NCBI GenBank assembly: GCA_000753455.2
Contig: LM994670.1
Location: forward strand, 1,227,005 to 1,291,004
Length of the DNA: 64,000 nucleotides
Direction of reading: 5' to 3'
Source of the DNA: Clostridium jeddahitimonense
GTDB taxonomy: Bacteria > Bacillota > Clostridia > Clostridiales > Clostridiaceae
Both the position numbers and the translations under genes were made by a program. The stretch's first letter is position 1. The number at the start of each line of letters is the position of its first letter. The notes under the pieces are model-generated. The model was given only the letters and a program-made list of their open reading frames with translations, had not been told where the DNA came from and made no database searches. Positions 45,320 to 54,894 of the stretch are shown in pieces.

Positions 45320-46711
45320 ATGAGTGAAAATAAGTCAGTTAATAGAAAGAGTAAAATTAAGAGAAAGAAATGGTCAAATAAAAAAAAGGTAGTTGTATCA
45401 ACTATATCAGTTTTTATAGCAATTATTATACTTCTATTAGGTGGATATATGTATGTAAAAAATAAGATATATAGTAATTCTGATGTTATAAAAAATAGTG
45501 AATATAAAGAAGTACCAGGAATAACAAATGTATTATTAATTGGTACAGATGCAAGAACCTTAGACGAGCAATCAAGATCAGATTCTATTATAATTGCAAC
45601 TTTAGACAATAATAACAAAAAAATTAAATTAACATCTTTATTTAGGGATACGCTAGTAAACATTCCAGGATATGGAGAGCAAAAACTAAACACAGCATAT
45701 GCTTTAGGTGGACCAAGTTTACTTTTAGAAACGATAAGTGATACATATGATATACATATTGATAAATATGCAGTAATTAATTTCTGGGGATTTGAAGCTA
45801 TAATAGACCAAATAGGTGGTATAGAAGTTGATGTGAAAGATTATCAGCTTGAAGAGCTTAATAAATATATCGGTGAATCCACAGGTGGTAATGATTGTCC
45901 TGTAACAAAAACTGGATTACAAACTTTAAATGGGAAACAAGCTTTATCATATGCAAGAATAAGATATAATACAGGTGATGAGTTTGAAAGAACTTCTAGG
46001 CAACAAGAAGTTTTAATGAAAGTTGCAGAGAAGCTTAGGGAAACAAAGCCAAGTAAATATCTTGGTATAATGAATAAAATGTTGGATTATATTAAAACTA
46101 ATATAGATCCATTAGAAGCTTTAAATATGGCTTATACAATTTATAAGTTTCCTTCTTTAGTTACTGAGCAATTACAAATACCTGTTCCAGAACTTGCAGA
46201 AGGAAGATTATATAAAGATTTAGGATGGGTATTCTTGATGGATGGAGAGCAAAATGCTCAAATTCTTAATGATTTTATATATAAAGATAAAATTCCTAAT
46301 GTTGATGAATTTGATTACTATTCTTTATATCAAAAATTAGCTCAATATGCTGCAGATGAAGATATATACAATAGTGAAAATGAAATAAATCCAGAAGACT
46401 ATGAGAATAGCGATAAAGAACTACCAAAACAAGAAGAAAAACCAGAAAACCCAAATCCACCGGTAGAACCTGAGAATCCGAACCCACCGGTAGAACCAGA
46501 AAACCCCAATCCACCGGTAGAACCTGAGAATCCGAACCCACCGATAGAGCCAGAAAAACCAAATCCACCGGTAGAACCTGAGAATCCGAACCCACCGATA
46601 GAGCCAGAAAATCCAAATCCACCGGTAGAACCAGAAAAACCAAATCCACCAGTGGAACCGGATAAACCAGTAACAAACCCTGGACAGCCAGAAAGTAGTT
46701 CAGAACAATAA
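45320..46711 (+). CDS. LytR-CpsA-Psr family protein with proline-rich repeat tail
   Basis: This 463-residue type II membrane protein has a basic cytoplasmic N terminus (about 1-22), one span (about 23-44) and an LCP domain (about 65-330) with G-T-D-A-R, S-R-S-D-S-I, L-F-R-D-T-L-V and D-Q-I-G-G-I-E-V-D-V. A spacer leads to eight 9-residue repeats of the type E-N-P-N-P-P-V-E-P (376-447). LCP proteins attach teichoic acids or capsule polymers to peptidoglycan. The tail probably spans or binds the wall. GGAGGT precedes the ATG. Confidence 0.93.
   Translation: MSENKSVNRKSKIKRKKWSNKKKVVVSTISVFIAIIILLLGGYMYVKNKIYSNSDVIKNSEYKEVPGITNVLLIGTDARTLDEQSRSDSIIIATLDNNNKKIKLTSLFRDTLVNIPGYGEQKLNTAYALGGPSLLLETISDTYDIHIDKYAVINFWGFEAIIDQIGGIEVDVKDYQLEELNKYIGESTGGNDCPVTKTGLQTLNGKQALSYARIRYNTGDEFERTSRQQEVLMKVAEKLRETKPSKYLGIMNKMLDYIKTNIDPLEALNMAYTIYKFPSLVTEQLQIPVPELAEGRLYKDLGWVFLMDGEQNAQILNDFIYKDKIPNVDEFDYYSLYQKLAQYAADEDIYNSENEINPEDYENSDKELPKQEEKPENPNPPVEPENPNPPVEPENPNPPVEPENPNPPIEPEKPNPPVEPENPNPPIEPENPNPPVEPEKPNPPVEPDKPVTNPGQPESSSEQ
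46445..46660 (+). repeat. In-frame 27 bp tandem repeat (8 units) in the LCP gene
   Basis: Eight consecutive 27 bp units encode E-[NK]-P-N-P-P-[VI]-E-P. Several are near-identical, and alternating CCTGAGAATCCGAACCC and CCAGAAAACC versions give a 54 bp higher-order pattern. Unit gain or loss would keep the reading frame. Confidence 0.95.
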
Positions 46712-46750
46712 CCTCCAACTCAACAAGTTGAAGGAGTATAATGTGATTAA

Positions 46751-46779
46751 ATGGAGATAAGTATCTATCTCCATTTTTT
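46751..46779 (+). terminator. Terminator of the LCP gene
   Basis: ATGGAGATA (46751-46759) pairs with TATCTCCAT (46766-46774), followed by five T. Confidence 0.9.
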
Positions 46780-46859
46780 ATTAAAAATTTATTAATGATA
46801 TAAATTTTTAATTAATATATGATATAATATTTTTAAATAAAGGAACAAGAGGTGAAGAG

Positions 46860-47510
46860 ATGAGTTCGTTAAGAGAAGGATTATTAGGTATAATCCTAAG
46901 TATCCCAGCAGTTATGATTGCATTTACTGCACAAGGATACGGAAAAGCATTTGTTGCGGATAGATTAGGAGATAGAACTCCTAGATTTCAAGGAAGGCTT
47001 ACATTTAATCCAATGGCCCATTTAGATCCAATAGGATTTTTAATGATTTTATTATTCCATTTTGGTTGGACAAAACCTGTTGAAACAAATCCAAGCGCTT
47101 TTAAAAGAGGTTATAAAGATTCAATAAAAGTATCTATTGCACCACCTTTAGCTAATTTGTTAGTTGGATTTTTAGCAACGGTTGTATATGTATTATTTAT
47201 AAAGTTATTAGGTGGAAGATTACCAGAAAGTATATATGTAGTATTAGCTGGAATGTTGTCTGCAATTATTAGTATTAATATTGGATTGGCTATATTTACA
47301 TTATTACCGCTTCCGGGTTTAGCTGGATTTGATATTTTTAGAGATTTATCACCAAAGAATTTTTATAAAGTAGCGGATAAGATTTATCAATATCAATTTA
47401 TAATATTAATGGGTGTTATTTTCCTTGGTAGTAGAATATTATCAATTATATCAAGTTATGTTTTAGTATTATTCCTTAAGATAGTAACCTTTATATTTAG
47501 CTTTATATAA
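46860..47510 (+). CDS. M50/site-2-protease-like membrane protein lacking the HExxH motif
   Basis: The 216-residue protein has four to five membrane segments and the layout of small site-2 proteases: R-F-Q-G-R-L-T-F-N-P-M-A-H-L-D-P-I-G (44-59) matches the family's G-R-L-T-L-N-P-x-x-H-I-D-P-I-G. Where the zinc motif HExxH should be, it has Q-G-Y-G-K (25-29), so both zinc histidines and the catalytic Glu are missing; Asp56 remains. It is therefore probably not a protease but may keep a membrane chaperone or binding role. It is a single gene with a GAGGTGA ribosome binding site. Confidence 0.85.
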   Translation: MSSLREGLLGIILSIPAVMIAFTAQGYGKAFVADRLGDRTPRFQGRLTFNPMAHLDPIGFLMILLFHFGWTKPVETNPSAFKRGYKDSIKVSIAPPLANLLVGFLATVVYVLFIKLLGGRLPESIYVVLAGMLSAIISINIGLAIFTLLPLPGLAGFDIFRDLSPKNFYKVADKIYQYQFIILMGVIFLGSRILSIISSYVLVLFLKIVTFIFSFI

Positions 47511-47528
47511 AATAATATAAATAAAAAT

Positions 47529-47567
47529 AAAACTGCCTTTGTAACTTTATAAAGGCAGTTTTGTTTT
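47529..47567. terminator. Bidirectional terminator between the M50-like and Ppx-like genes
   Basis: AAAACTGCCTTT (47529-47540) pairs with AAAGGCAGTTTT (47551-47562), with T-rich and A-rich flanks. Confidence 0.9.
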
Positions 47568-47569
47568 TG

Positions 47570-49075
47570 TTATTTTTTTCTTATTATTAAGTCTCTATCA
47601 TAAACTTCTTTAAAGAAATCTCTAGCTCTTAATGCTTGGTGAATTTCTACTTCTAAGTTAAGTGGAGATGATAAAAGAATTACAACTTTTTCGTCATCAA
47701 AGGTTACTTCAACATCTTTTACAGAAGATACTAAGCTTCTATCTAATCCTTCAGCAATCTTTAAAAGTGCTCCGATCTCATAAATAACTTTTAAGTCAAG
47801 TTTATTTATTATAGAAGAGAATTGTGGAACTGGTATTTGATAGTTATTAAATCTGTGCGAAGCAGCAATTGCAGCACTCATTAACAGTTCTTTATGATTT
47901 AATACATTTATATAAGAGTTAAGTATTATATAAAAAGAATGTTTATGATGCTGTAAATAATTTATACTTATACCACAATCATGAAGTAATGAGCTAGTTT
48001 TTAATATGTTTAAATAGCTATCATCTAAATGATGTAATGGCTTTAAAGAATTAAATAAATCTAATGTAATTTTATAAACCTGATTTGCATGAGGTATATT
48101 GCAGTTTAGTGAGTGTAATATACCATATAAACTATAATCTAATATATCTTGTGTTACCTCATAATTATTATCTAAAAACTCATATAGGATACCCTCTCTT
48201 AATGAATGATTAGATATTTTTATATAGTTTGAATCTACTAAATCAGAAATACTATTAAAAATAGCTAAAGAAGTAAATATTGTATCAGCCATATCTTGTT
48301 CAAGACCTTCTATTTTACGACGTTGTCTTAAATCTTTAGATTTAACCATGTTATAAAGTTCATGTATTTCATTATTTAATAATTCGTAATTATTAAAATT
48401 ATCAAACGGATAACGTCTACGTCTTTTATCTATTTTTGCTATATTACGGCCAACATCTCCTAGAAGAATTATTGATTCAAAAGAGTTATTAAGCCAATGT
48501 ATATCTTTTAAATTATTGTTTATGAATGAAGTACATTCATCTATTGAATCGGATAGAATTCTATCGTTTAATCCATAATTATAAGTTAAATTTATATTAC
48601 CAAAAGGTAAAACAGACCATTCTTGGATTTTTCCTGTTTTTACCCAAGTTAAATTTGTTGATGTACCGGTTATTTCAACAACAAGAGAGTTTTCTATATT
48701 TAAGCTTTTTACAATTCCTAGATAATTATAATATATCTCTTCTTTAGGGGTTAATATTCTTAAATCTAAATCGAAGTTATCTTTAAGTGATTTTATTATA
48801 ATTTCATTGTCACAAATTTGATTAAATGAGTTTGTTGCAATAGCAATTATCTTCGATGTGCCACTAGCTAGGCATAAAGACTCGTAAGTTTTTAATGTAG
48901 AAATTATATAATGTAATTTTTCATTACATATTTTACAAGTATTATTTAAATTGTAACAAATTTTCATTGGGGTTTTTAATTCATCTACAACTCTGAAATA
49001 CCCGATTTCTTCAATTTCTGCAAGTACAAGTCTAAGTGAGCTTGAACTTATATGAATAATTCCAATCTTAACCAT
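47570..49075 (-). CDS. Divergent Ppx/GppA phosphatase-like protein with HD domain
   Basis: The 501-residue protein has the two-part actin-like Ppx/GppA fold (about 1-300) and a C-terminal HD-like domain (about 310-500, L-L-H-D-C-G and H-H-K-H-S-F-Y-I-I). The phosphate-binding loops are altered: the usual D-I-G-S-N-S is H-I-S-S-S-S and D-I-G-G-G-S is E-I-T-G-T-S. The position of the catalytic Glu (T-P-K-E-E) seems kept. It may hydrolyse polyphosphate or pppGpp weakly, or act as a binding protein. No ppk is adjacent. Confidence 0.8.
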   Translation of the reverse strand: MVKIGIIHISSSSLRLVLAEIEEIGYFRVVDELKTPMKICYNLNNTCKICNEKLHYIISTLKTYESLCLASGTSKIIAIATNSFNQICDNEIIIKSLKDNFDLDLRILTPKEEIYYNYLGIVKSLNIENSLVVEITGTSTNLTWVKTGKIQEWSVLPFGNINLTYNYGLNDRILSDSIDECTSFINNNLKDIHWLNNSFESIILLGDVGRNIAKIDKRRRRYPFDNFNNYELLNNEIHELYNMVKSKDLRQRRKIEGLEQDMADTIFTSLAIFNSISDLVDSNYIKISNHSLREGILYEFLDNNYEVTQDILDYSLYGILHSLNCNIPHANQVYKITLDLFNSLKPLHHLDDSYLNILKTSSLLHDCGISINYLQHHKHSFYIILNSYINVLNHKELLMSAAIAASHRFNNYQIPVPQFSSIINKLDLKVIYEIGALLKIAEGLDRSLVSSVKDVEVTFDDEKVVILLSSPLNLEVEIHQALRARDFFKEVYDRDLIIRKK

Positions 49076-49171
49076 AACGCACCTTTTCTTATCTTATTTA
49101 AATTATATTGTATATTATTATCCTATTGTACCTTTAATTTTATATAAGTTCAAATAAAAATTTATGATTTA

Positions 49172-49201
49172 TTGACAAAAAAACTTTTTATTAGTTATAA
49201 T
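49172..49201 (+). promoter_or_regulatory. Sigma-A promoter of the argS T-box transcript
   Basis: Consensus TTGACA (49172-49177), 18 bp spacer, TATAAT (49196-49201), directly before the T-box leader. Confidence 0.88.
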
Positions 49202-49211
49202 TAAATGAAAA

Positions 49212-49441
49212 AGAAATTCTATGAAGAGGAAAAGTACTTTAATTAGGTCTTAAAGCGAGTGAACGATGGTGTAAGGTTCATAAGATATATTAAAGGAAAG
49301 AGAGCCTTGGAGAAGTTTACCGAAATTAAGTAGGATAAACCGTAGTAGCTGCGTTAAAGCGTTAAGGTGGCATTATTTAAAAATGCAATTAGAGTGGTAC
49401 CGCGGAATATCCGTCTCTTTTTTATGGAGATGGTTTTTTTA
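49212..49441 (+). promoter_or_regulatory. T-box riboswitch (arginine) upstream of argS
   Basis: This leader senses uncharged tRNA-Arg. Stem I starts with GAAGAGGAAAAGTA (about 49221). The specifier region AAG-AGA-GCCTTGGAG places codon AGA (arginine) at 49301-49303. The T-box AGAGTGGTACCGCGG is at 49391-49405, and the terminator CCGTCTC / GAGATGG with a T-run is at 49411-49441. Binding of uncharged tRNA would favour the antiterminator and argS expression. Confidence 0.94.
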
Positions 49442-49543
49442 TTTTTAAGGAAATAATAAAGTGTATAACTAATTTTTTGAAGAACTTATAGTGCTTTGAA
49501 AATTTTTAATATTATTGTGAATATAAATGTTGGAGGTAGTTTT

Positions 49544-51235
49544 ATGGATTATAAAAAGAAAGTTGCAGAACTTATAAAAACAGAAGTAGATATGGATTTA
49601 GAGAGTATAGAAAAGTTAATAGAAATCCCACCGAAACCAGAAATGGGTGACTTTGCTTTCCCTTGTTTCCAATTAGCTAAAGCTTTTAGAAAAGCTCCTA
49701 ATATGATAGCTGAAGAGCTAAAAGAAAAATTAAGTAAAGAAGGTTTTGAAAAGATTGAAAGCTTAGGCCCTTATTTGAATTTCTTTGTTGATAAGGGAAC
49801 ATTTACAAAGAATACAATAGAAAAGATACTTTTAGAAGGAGATTCTTATGGAAGTTCTAATGTTGGTGAAGGAAAGACTGTATGTGTAGAATATTCATCA
49901 CCAAATATTGCAAAGCCATTCCACGTAGGTCATTTATTTACAACAGCTATAGGAAATTCTTTATATAAGCTATTTAAAAAAGAAGGTTACACAGTTGAAG
50001 GAATTAATCACTTAGGAGATTGGGGAACTCAATTTGGTAAGCTTATATCTGCTTATAAGAGATGGGGAAATGAAGAAGCATTAGAGAAAGATGCTATAGC
50101 TGAACTTTTAAGAATTTATGTTAAATTCCATGATGAGGCAGAAAAGGATCCTTCGTTAGAAGATGAAGGAAGAGCGTATTTTAAAGCTTTAGAAGATGGG
50201 GATAAAGAAGCAGAAGCTTTATGGGAAAGATTTAGAAACTTAAGCTTAAAAGAGTTTGAAAGAGTATATAACGTATTTAATGTTAAATTTGATTCATATG
50301 CAGGAGAAGCATTCTATAATGATAAAATGGATGTAGTAGTAAATGAATTAAGAGATAAGGGGTTACTAGTTGAAAGTAATGGAGCTCAAGTAGTAATGCT
50401 TGATGAATATAATATGCCACCATGTATAGTTTTAAAAGCTGATGGGGCATCTATATATGCTACAAGAGACTTGGCAGCAGCTATGTATAGAAAAAATAAA
50501 TATAATTTTGATAAGTGTATATACGTAGTAGGAACTCCACAAGCACTACACTTTAAGCAAGTATTTAAAGTGTTAGAACTTGCTGGGCATGAATGGGCTA
50601 ATGATTGTGTTCATGTTGGCTTTGGATTAGTTAAGTTTGCAGATAGAAAATTATCTACTAGAAAGGGAGAAGTTATTCTTCTAGATGATTTAATAAGAGA
50701 ATCAGTAGATAAAACTTTAGAGGTAATAAATGAGAAGAATCCAAATCTTGAAAATAAGGAAGAGGTAGCTAAGAAGATTGGAGTAGGTGCAGTCGTATTT
50801 ACTTATTTAAAGAACTCAAGAGAGAAGGATATAGTCTTTGATTGGAAAGAGATGCTTTCATTCGAAGGAGAAACTGGACCATATGTTCAATATTCTTATG
50901 CAAGAGCTAATAGTATATTAACTAGGGCAGGGGAAGTAAATGACACTGCAGACTTTACAAAGTTAAATTCTAAGGAAGAATTCGAATTAGTTAAAACATT
51001 AGAAAACTTTAATAAAAACATTCATTTAGCTATTGAAAAATTAGAACCATCAATAGTAACTAGATATGTAATAGAAGTTGCTAAGACATTTAATAAATTC
51101 TATAATAATCATTCAGTGCTAAACTTGGAAGATAAGGGGTTAATGGCAGCGAGATTAGACTTAGTGAAATCAACATGCCAAGTAATAAAAAATGGGTTAG
51201 AATTAATTGGAATTGAAGTAGTGGAAAAAATGTAG
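49544..51235 (+). CDS. argS: Arginyl-tRNA synthetase
   Basis: The 563-residue class I synthetase charges tRNA-Arg. It has an N-terminal additional domain, then [13 protein letters not shown] (HIGH motif as HVGH), L-S-T-R-K-G (KMSKS equivalent, divergent as in many ArgRS) and a C-terminal DALR anticodon domain. I start it at ATG 49544 with TTGGAGG just before it, rather than at the in-frame ATG 49496, which has no ribosome binding site. Expression is set by the T-box leader with an AGA specifier. Confidence 0.97.
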   Translation: MDYKKKVAELIKTEVDMDLESIEKLIEIPPKPEMGDFAFPCFQLAKAFRKAPNMIAEELKEKLSKEGFEKIESLGPYLNFFVDKGTFTKNTIEKILLEGDSYGSSNVGEGKTVCVEYSSPNIAKPFHVGHLFTTAIGNSLYKLFKKEGYTVEGINHLGDWGTQFGKLISAYKRWGNEEALEKDAIAELLRIYVKFHDEAEKDPSLEDEGRAYFKALEDGDKEAEALWERFRNLSLKEFERVYNVFNVKFDSYAGEAFYNDKMDVVVNELRDKGLLVESNGAQVVMLDEYNMPPCIVLKADGASIYATRDLAAAMYRKNKYNFDKCIYVVGTPQALHFKQVFKVLELAGHEWANDCVHVGFGLVKFADRKLSTRKGEVILLDDLIRESVDKTLEVINEKNPNLENKEEVAKKIGVGAVVFTYLKNSREKDIVFDWKEMLSFEGETGPYVQYSYARANSILTRAGEVNDTADFTKLNSKEEFELVKTLENFNKNIHLAIEKLEPSIVTRYVIEVAKTFNKFYNNHSVLNLEDKGLMAARLDLVKSTCQVIKNGLELIGIEVVEKM

Positions 51236-51240
51236 TAGAA

Positions 51241-51278
51241 AAGAGTAGAAACTGCCTTATGCAGTTTCTACTTTTGTT
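51241..51278 (+). terminator. Terminator of argS
   Basis: GTAGAAACTGC (51245-51255), loop CTTAT, GCAGTTTCTAC (51261-51271), then TTTTGTT. Confidence 0.92.
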
Positions 51279-51376
51279 GGTTTTATGCTATTAACAAAAA
51301 GGTAACAGAAAGTTTATTACCAAAAGAACAATTTCTGTTATAATCAAATAGTAAAATGAAAGGAGGCACAAAAATA

Positions 51377-52495
51377 GTGTTTTTGAAGGACAATAAATAT
51401 AAAGATGCGGTTATAGCTGCATTGTGGATAGTAGTTTTTAGTATTTTAGCATTTAAATTATTCGGATATTTAGATGATGTAACAAGTGCTTTAGGAAAGA
51501 TAGTTTCATTATCTATGTCATTTATATATGGAATAGTAATAGCTTATATATTAAATCCTATAGTAAAAGTAATTCAAGTAAAAATGAAAATAAGAAGAAG
51601 TCTTGCAATAGCTTTAACTTATATACTATTTTTTACTATTATTACTATTGTATCAATATATGGAATACCAAGCTTAATAGATAGTATTAAAGATATGACT
51701 AATAAAGTTCCGGAGTATATAAATGCAGCTCAGAATTTTGTAAATGATATAGTTAGTAATGAGCAGTTAAATGGAATAATTAACTCTACGGGTGCATTAG
51801 GAACTATACAGTCATATATTGATAAAATAGGTTCTGTTTTTATTAATCTTTTAGAAGGATCATTTAATACATTATTTAGTTTATCTTCACAGCTTGTTAA
51901 GGTAGTATTAGGATTTTTAGTATCTATATATGTTTTATCAGATAAAGATAGACTTATTAATGATTTTAAAAGGGTTTTAGTACTAATATTAAAAGAGAAA
52001 AGAGCAAAAGAAGTTATTGAATTTGGTAGAATATATAATAATATGATAGGAACTTACATAGGGATAAAAGCTATAGATTCTACTATTATTGGAATTATGG
52101 CATTTATACTACTTACAATAGTTAAATCAGAGTATGCATTACTACTTTCTATAATTGTAGGGATAACTAACATGATACCATATTTCGGGCCGTTTATAGG
52201 GGAAGTAGTTGGATTTTTAATAAACGTGTTTGTATCACCAACTAAAGGGATAATAGTGTTTTTAACATTATTTACATTACAAATGTTTGATGGTTGGTAT
52301 TTAGATCCTAAACTAATAGGAGGAAAGGTAGGAGTTAGACCTTTCTGGATTATATATGCTGTAGTAATCGGAGGAGGCTTTTTTGGACCTATAGGAATGT
52401 TGCTTGCTTCGCCAACAGCTGCAACAATGAAGCTTTATTACTCAAAGTTATTAGAAAGAAATAAAGAAGTTATAAAGAAAATAGAGAAAGTATAA
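51377..52495 (+). CDS. AI-2E family transporter
   Basis: This 372-residue membrane protein of the AI-2E/YtvI/PerM family has about seven to eight spans and a hydrophilic segment at about 105-190. Family marks are a late P-Y-F-G-P-F-I-G, L-D-P-K-L-I-G and G-G-F-F-G-P-I-G-M-L-L-A-S-P. Members include AI-2 exporters and Na+/H+ antiporters, so the substrate is open. The likely start is GTG 51377, since AAAGGAGG (51358-51365) is its ribosome binding site; the in-frame ATG at 51356 overlaps that site. Confidence 0.9.
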   Translation: MFLKDNKYKDAVIAALWIVVFSILAFKLFGYLDDVTSALGKIVSLSMSFIYGIVIAYILNPIVKVIQVKMKIRRSLAIALTYILFFTIITIVSIYGIPSLIDSIKDMTNKVPEYINAAQNFVNDIVSNEQLNGIINSTGALGTIQSYIDKIGSVFINLLEGSFNTLFSLSSQLVKVVLGFLVSIYVLSDKDRLINDFKRVLVLILKEKRAKEVIEFGRIYNNMIGTYIGIKAIDSTIIGIMAFILLTIVKSEYALLLSIIVGITNMIPYFGPFIGEVVGFLINVFVSPTKGIIVFLTLFTLQMFDGWYLDPKLIGGKVGVRPFWIIYAVVIGGGFFGPIGMLLASPTAATMKLYYSKLLERNKEVIKKIEKV

Positions 52496-52497
52496 TG

Positions 52498-52525
52498 AAA
52501 AAGGAGCCTATTGGCTCCTTTTTTA
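52498..52525. terminator. Terminator shared by the AI-2E-type and feo genes
   Basis: AAAAGGAGCC, loop TATT, GGCTCCTTTTTT. The A-rich 5' side can also end minus-strand transcription of the feo operon. Confidence 0.9.
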
Positions 52526-52534
52526 TATAAAATG

Positions 52535-52675
52535 TTACTCTTTATTGTTATTATATTTAGGACAATGGGAAGAGCAACTTCCACAATTGCAACTACCTTT
52601 AGAAGATTTTTTTATATTTCTATATATTATAAATGATGCTAATAAAGCTATTACAATTGTTGCGAAAATTTCCAT
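52535..52675 (-). CDS. FeoB-associated Cys-rich small membrane protein
   Basis: The 46-residue protein begins M-E-I-F-A-T-I-V-I-A-L-L with one membrane helix (about 3-18), then basic residues and the cysteine cluster C-N-C-G-S-C-S-S-H-C-P. This pattern matches the small FeoB-associated Cys-rich proteins found after feoB in Firmicutes. It starts 14 bases after the feoB stop codon with a good AAGGAGAT site. Likely role: metal relay or regulation at FeoB. Confidence 0.88.
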   Translation of the reverse strand: MEIFATIVIALLASFIIYRNIKKSSKGSCNCGSCSSHCPKYNNNKE

Positions 52676-52689
52676 AATACATATCTCCT

Positions 52690-54450
52690 TTATATAATTA
52701 ATGAACCGATATTAAATACTAAGAATGATACAGTCCAAGCTAAAATAAGTTGATATCCTACTGAAAATAAAGTCATTTTTAAGCCGAATTCTTTTTTCAT
52801 AGTACCTAAAACAGTTATACAAGGTGTATATAGTAAAACAAAAACTAAAAATGATAGTGCAGATAAGGCAGTGAAATGTAGTGGTAATAAAACTGAAAGA
52901 TTACCACCGAATATAACACTCATAGATGAAACGACAGTTTCTTTAGCAATTAATCCTGTTAATAATGAAACTGAAGCTTGCCAATTTCCGAAACCTAAAG
53001 GTTTGAATACTGGTGCTAAGAAACCACCTATAGATGATAATATGCTGCTATTTACATCTGTCATACCAGAAAAATTAAAGTTTGATAAAAACCATAAAAC
53101 TACACTCATTGCAAAAATTAATGTTCCTGCTTTTATAATAAAACTTTTACTTTTTTCGTAAAGTTGATTTATAATATTTTTAAATGATGGTAGTTTGTAT
53201 TCAGGTAATTCAATTAAGAATGGTTCTTCATCTTTTTTAAATAAAGTATTCTTAAATAGGATTCCCATTATGAAGGCAAGTAGTATTCCTAAAAAATAAA
53301 GAGAAGCTACAACTAGCCCTATACTATTTGGAAAAAATACTGCAGCGAAAACACTATAAACAGGTAATCTAGCATTACAACTCATTAAAGGTACAAGAAG
53401 AGCAGTTAGCTTTCTATCCTTTTCACTCTCTAAAGTTCTAGCAGTCATAATTGCTGGTACTGAGCATCCGAATCCTACAATCATTGGAATAAATGCTTTC
53501 CCTGATAGTCCCATTTTTCTCATAACCTTATCCATAAGGAAAGCTACTCTGGCCATATATCCACTATCTTCTAAAATAGTTATACAAGTAAATAGTGATA
53601 GGATTATAGGTAATAAAACTAATATACCACCAACACCAGAAATTATTCCATCAATGATTAGTGAACTAAACCAAGGACTAGAATTTGATAACATATTAGA
53701 TGCAAAAGGAATAATAGTATCATTTAAAAAGCCATCTAGTAAATCAGAAAGAGGTTGTCCAATCCAACTAAATGTTACTTGGAAAATTAAAGCCATAGTT
53801 ATAAAGAAAATTGGATATGCTAACCATGGATTTAATAGAATATTATCAAGTTTATTTTTTAAAGTTTCATGCTCGGGATTTTCTGTTTTATTACATTTTT
53901 CTAAAATTGATGAAATAAAGTCATAAGCTTCTTTTTCAGAAGAAAATTGATAATTGTTATCATCTTGTGACTTTAAAAAATTATCAGATTTTATTGCTTC
54001 TTTAATTTCATTTATACCTAATTCTTTTGATGCTTGAATCGGAATAACTGTAACTTGCAATAATTCTGATAGTTTATCATAATCTATTTTAATTCCTTTT
54101 TTTTCAGCAACATCAATCATGTTTACTGCTAAAATAATAGGTTTTTTAAAAGTCTTTAATTGAGTAGTTAAATAAAGATTTCTATCTATATTTGAAGCAT
54201 CAATGATATTTAAAATAACATCAACATCACCAGTTTCTAAAAATTCTTTTGATACTTTTTCTTCATTAGAATAGGTATCCATAGCGTATATTCCAGGCAA
54301 GTCCACAATTTTTACATCATCGAAAGTACCCTCTTTTCTATCTACTGTAACACCAGCCCAGTTTCCAACTCTTTGATTGGAGCCAGTTAATGCGTTAAAA
54401 AGAGTTGTTTTTCCTACGTTAGGATTACCTAATAAGGCAACTGTTTTCAT
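52690..54450 (-). CDS. feoB: Ferrous iron transporter FeoB
   Basis: The 586-residue Fe(II) transporter has an N-terminal G domain (about 1-160) with G-N-P-N-V-G-K-T, V-D-L-P-G and N-M-I-D, a helical insert, then a membrane core of about ten spans with two Gate repeats (G-F-G-C-S-V-P-A-I-M and the later L-Y-T-P-C-I-T-V-L motif). It is shorter than E. coli FeoB (773), normal for compact clostridial forms. It follows feoA by 13 bp. Confidence 0.96.
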   Translation of the reverse strand: MKTVALLGNPNVGKTTLFNALTGSNQRVGNWAGVTVDRKEGTFDDVKIVDLPGIYAMDTYSNEEKVSKEFLETGDVDVILNIIDASNIDRNLYLTTQLKTFKKPIILAVNMIDVAEKKGIKIDYDKLSELLQVTVIPIQASKELGINEIKEAIKSDNFLKSQDDNNYQFSSEKEAYDFISSILEKCNKTENPEHETLKNKLDNILLNPWLAYPIFFITMALIFQVTFSWIGQPLSDLLDGFLNDTIIPFASNMLSNSSPWFSSLIIDGIISGVGGILVLLPIILSLFTCITILEDSGYMARVAFLMDKVMRKMGLSGKAFIPMIVGFGCSVPAIMTARTLESEKDRKLTALLVPLMSCNARLPVYSVFAAVFFPNSIGLVVASLYFLGILLAFIMGILFKNTLFKKDEEPFLIELPEYKLPSFKNIINQLYEKSKSFIIKAGTLIFAMSVVLWFLSNFNFSGMTDVNSSILSSIGGFLAPVFKPLGFGNWQASVSLLTGLIAKETVVSSMSVIFGGNLSVLLPLHFTALSALSFLVFVLLYTPCITVLGTMKKEFGLKMTLFSVGYQLILAWTVSFLVFNIGSLII

Positions 54451-54463
54451 TATGTCATCCCCT

Positions 54464-54694
54464 TTATTTTGTCAAATATATATTTTTTGCGTCTTTCTTT
54501 CTGATTGCAAGATCAAAACCTCTTAAGTTTAATACAATTGGATCCCCTAAAGGAGCAATTCTTTTTAATTCAATTTCAGTTCCTTCTATACAACCTAAGG
54601 CCGATAGTCTTTTAGCGAGTTTAGAATCGCCATTTATTTTATTTATAATACCTTTTTCACCAAGTTTTAAATCACAAATGCACATAAATTTCAC
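54464..54694 (-). CDS. feoA: Ferrous iron transport protein A
   Basis: The 76-residue SH3-like protein of the FeoA family has R-L-S-A-L-G-C-I-E-G-T-E-I-E-L and G-D-P-I-V-L-N-L-R-G-F-D-L-A-I-R-K. It is thought to bind and modulate FeoB. First gene of feoA-feoB-small Cys protein. Confidence 0.95.
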   Translation of the reverse strand: MKFMCICDLKLGEKGIINKINGDSKLAKRLSALGCIEGTEIELKRIAPLGDPIVLNLRGFDLAIRKKDAKNIYLTK

Positions 54695-54701
54695 CTCAAA
54701 T

Positions 54702-54752
54702 TGAAAATCATTATCATATAATTATAATATCAAAACTTTAACAATTGGTCAA
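54702..54752 (-). promoter_or_regulatory. Promoter and Fur box of the feo operon
   Basis: On the minus strand TTGACC (54747-54752), 17 bp spacer, TATTAT (54724-54729). The 7-1-7 repeat TGATAAT-G-ATTTTCA (54702-54716) follows directly. It differs from the Fur core TGATAATNATTATCA at one base, so iron-dependent repression by Fur is likely. Confidence 0.88.
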
Positions 54753-54894
54753 TATAATAAAAGTATCACATAAATTGAAAATGCTACGTTTAATAGTAAT
54801 AATTATATATTCACTTATAAAATAAGATGATATAATGAAAAAAGAAAGTTTAGTAAATTTGAATTGAGGGGGAAGAAAGAATAAAGAAGAAAGA

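Noticed and set aside
46445..46660. Regular repeats that might be taken for a CRISPR array
   Set aside because: The 27 bp units are contiguous, have no unique spacers, and encode an in-frame protein repeat.
46296..46718. 140-codon minus-strand frame over the LCP gene tail
   Set aside because: It is the reverse shadow of the proline-rich repeats and has no ribosome binding site.
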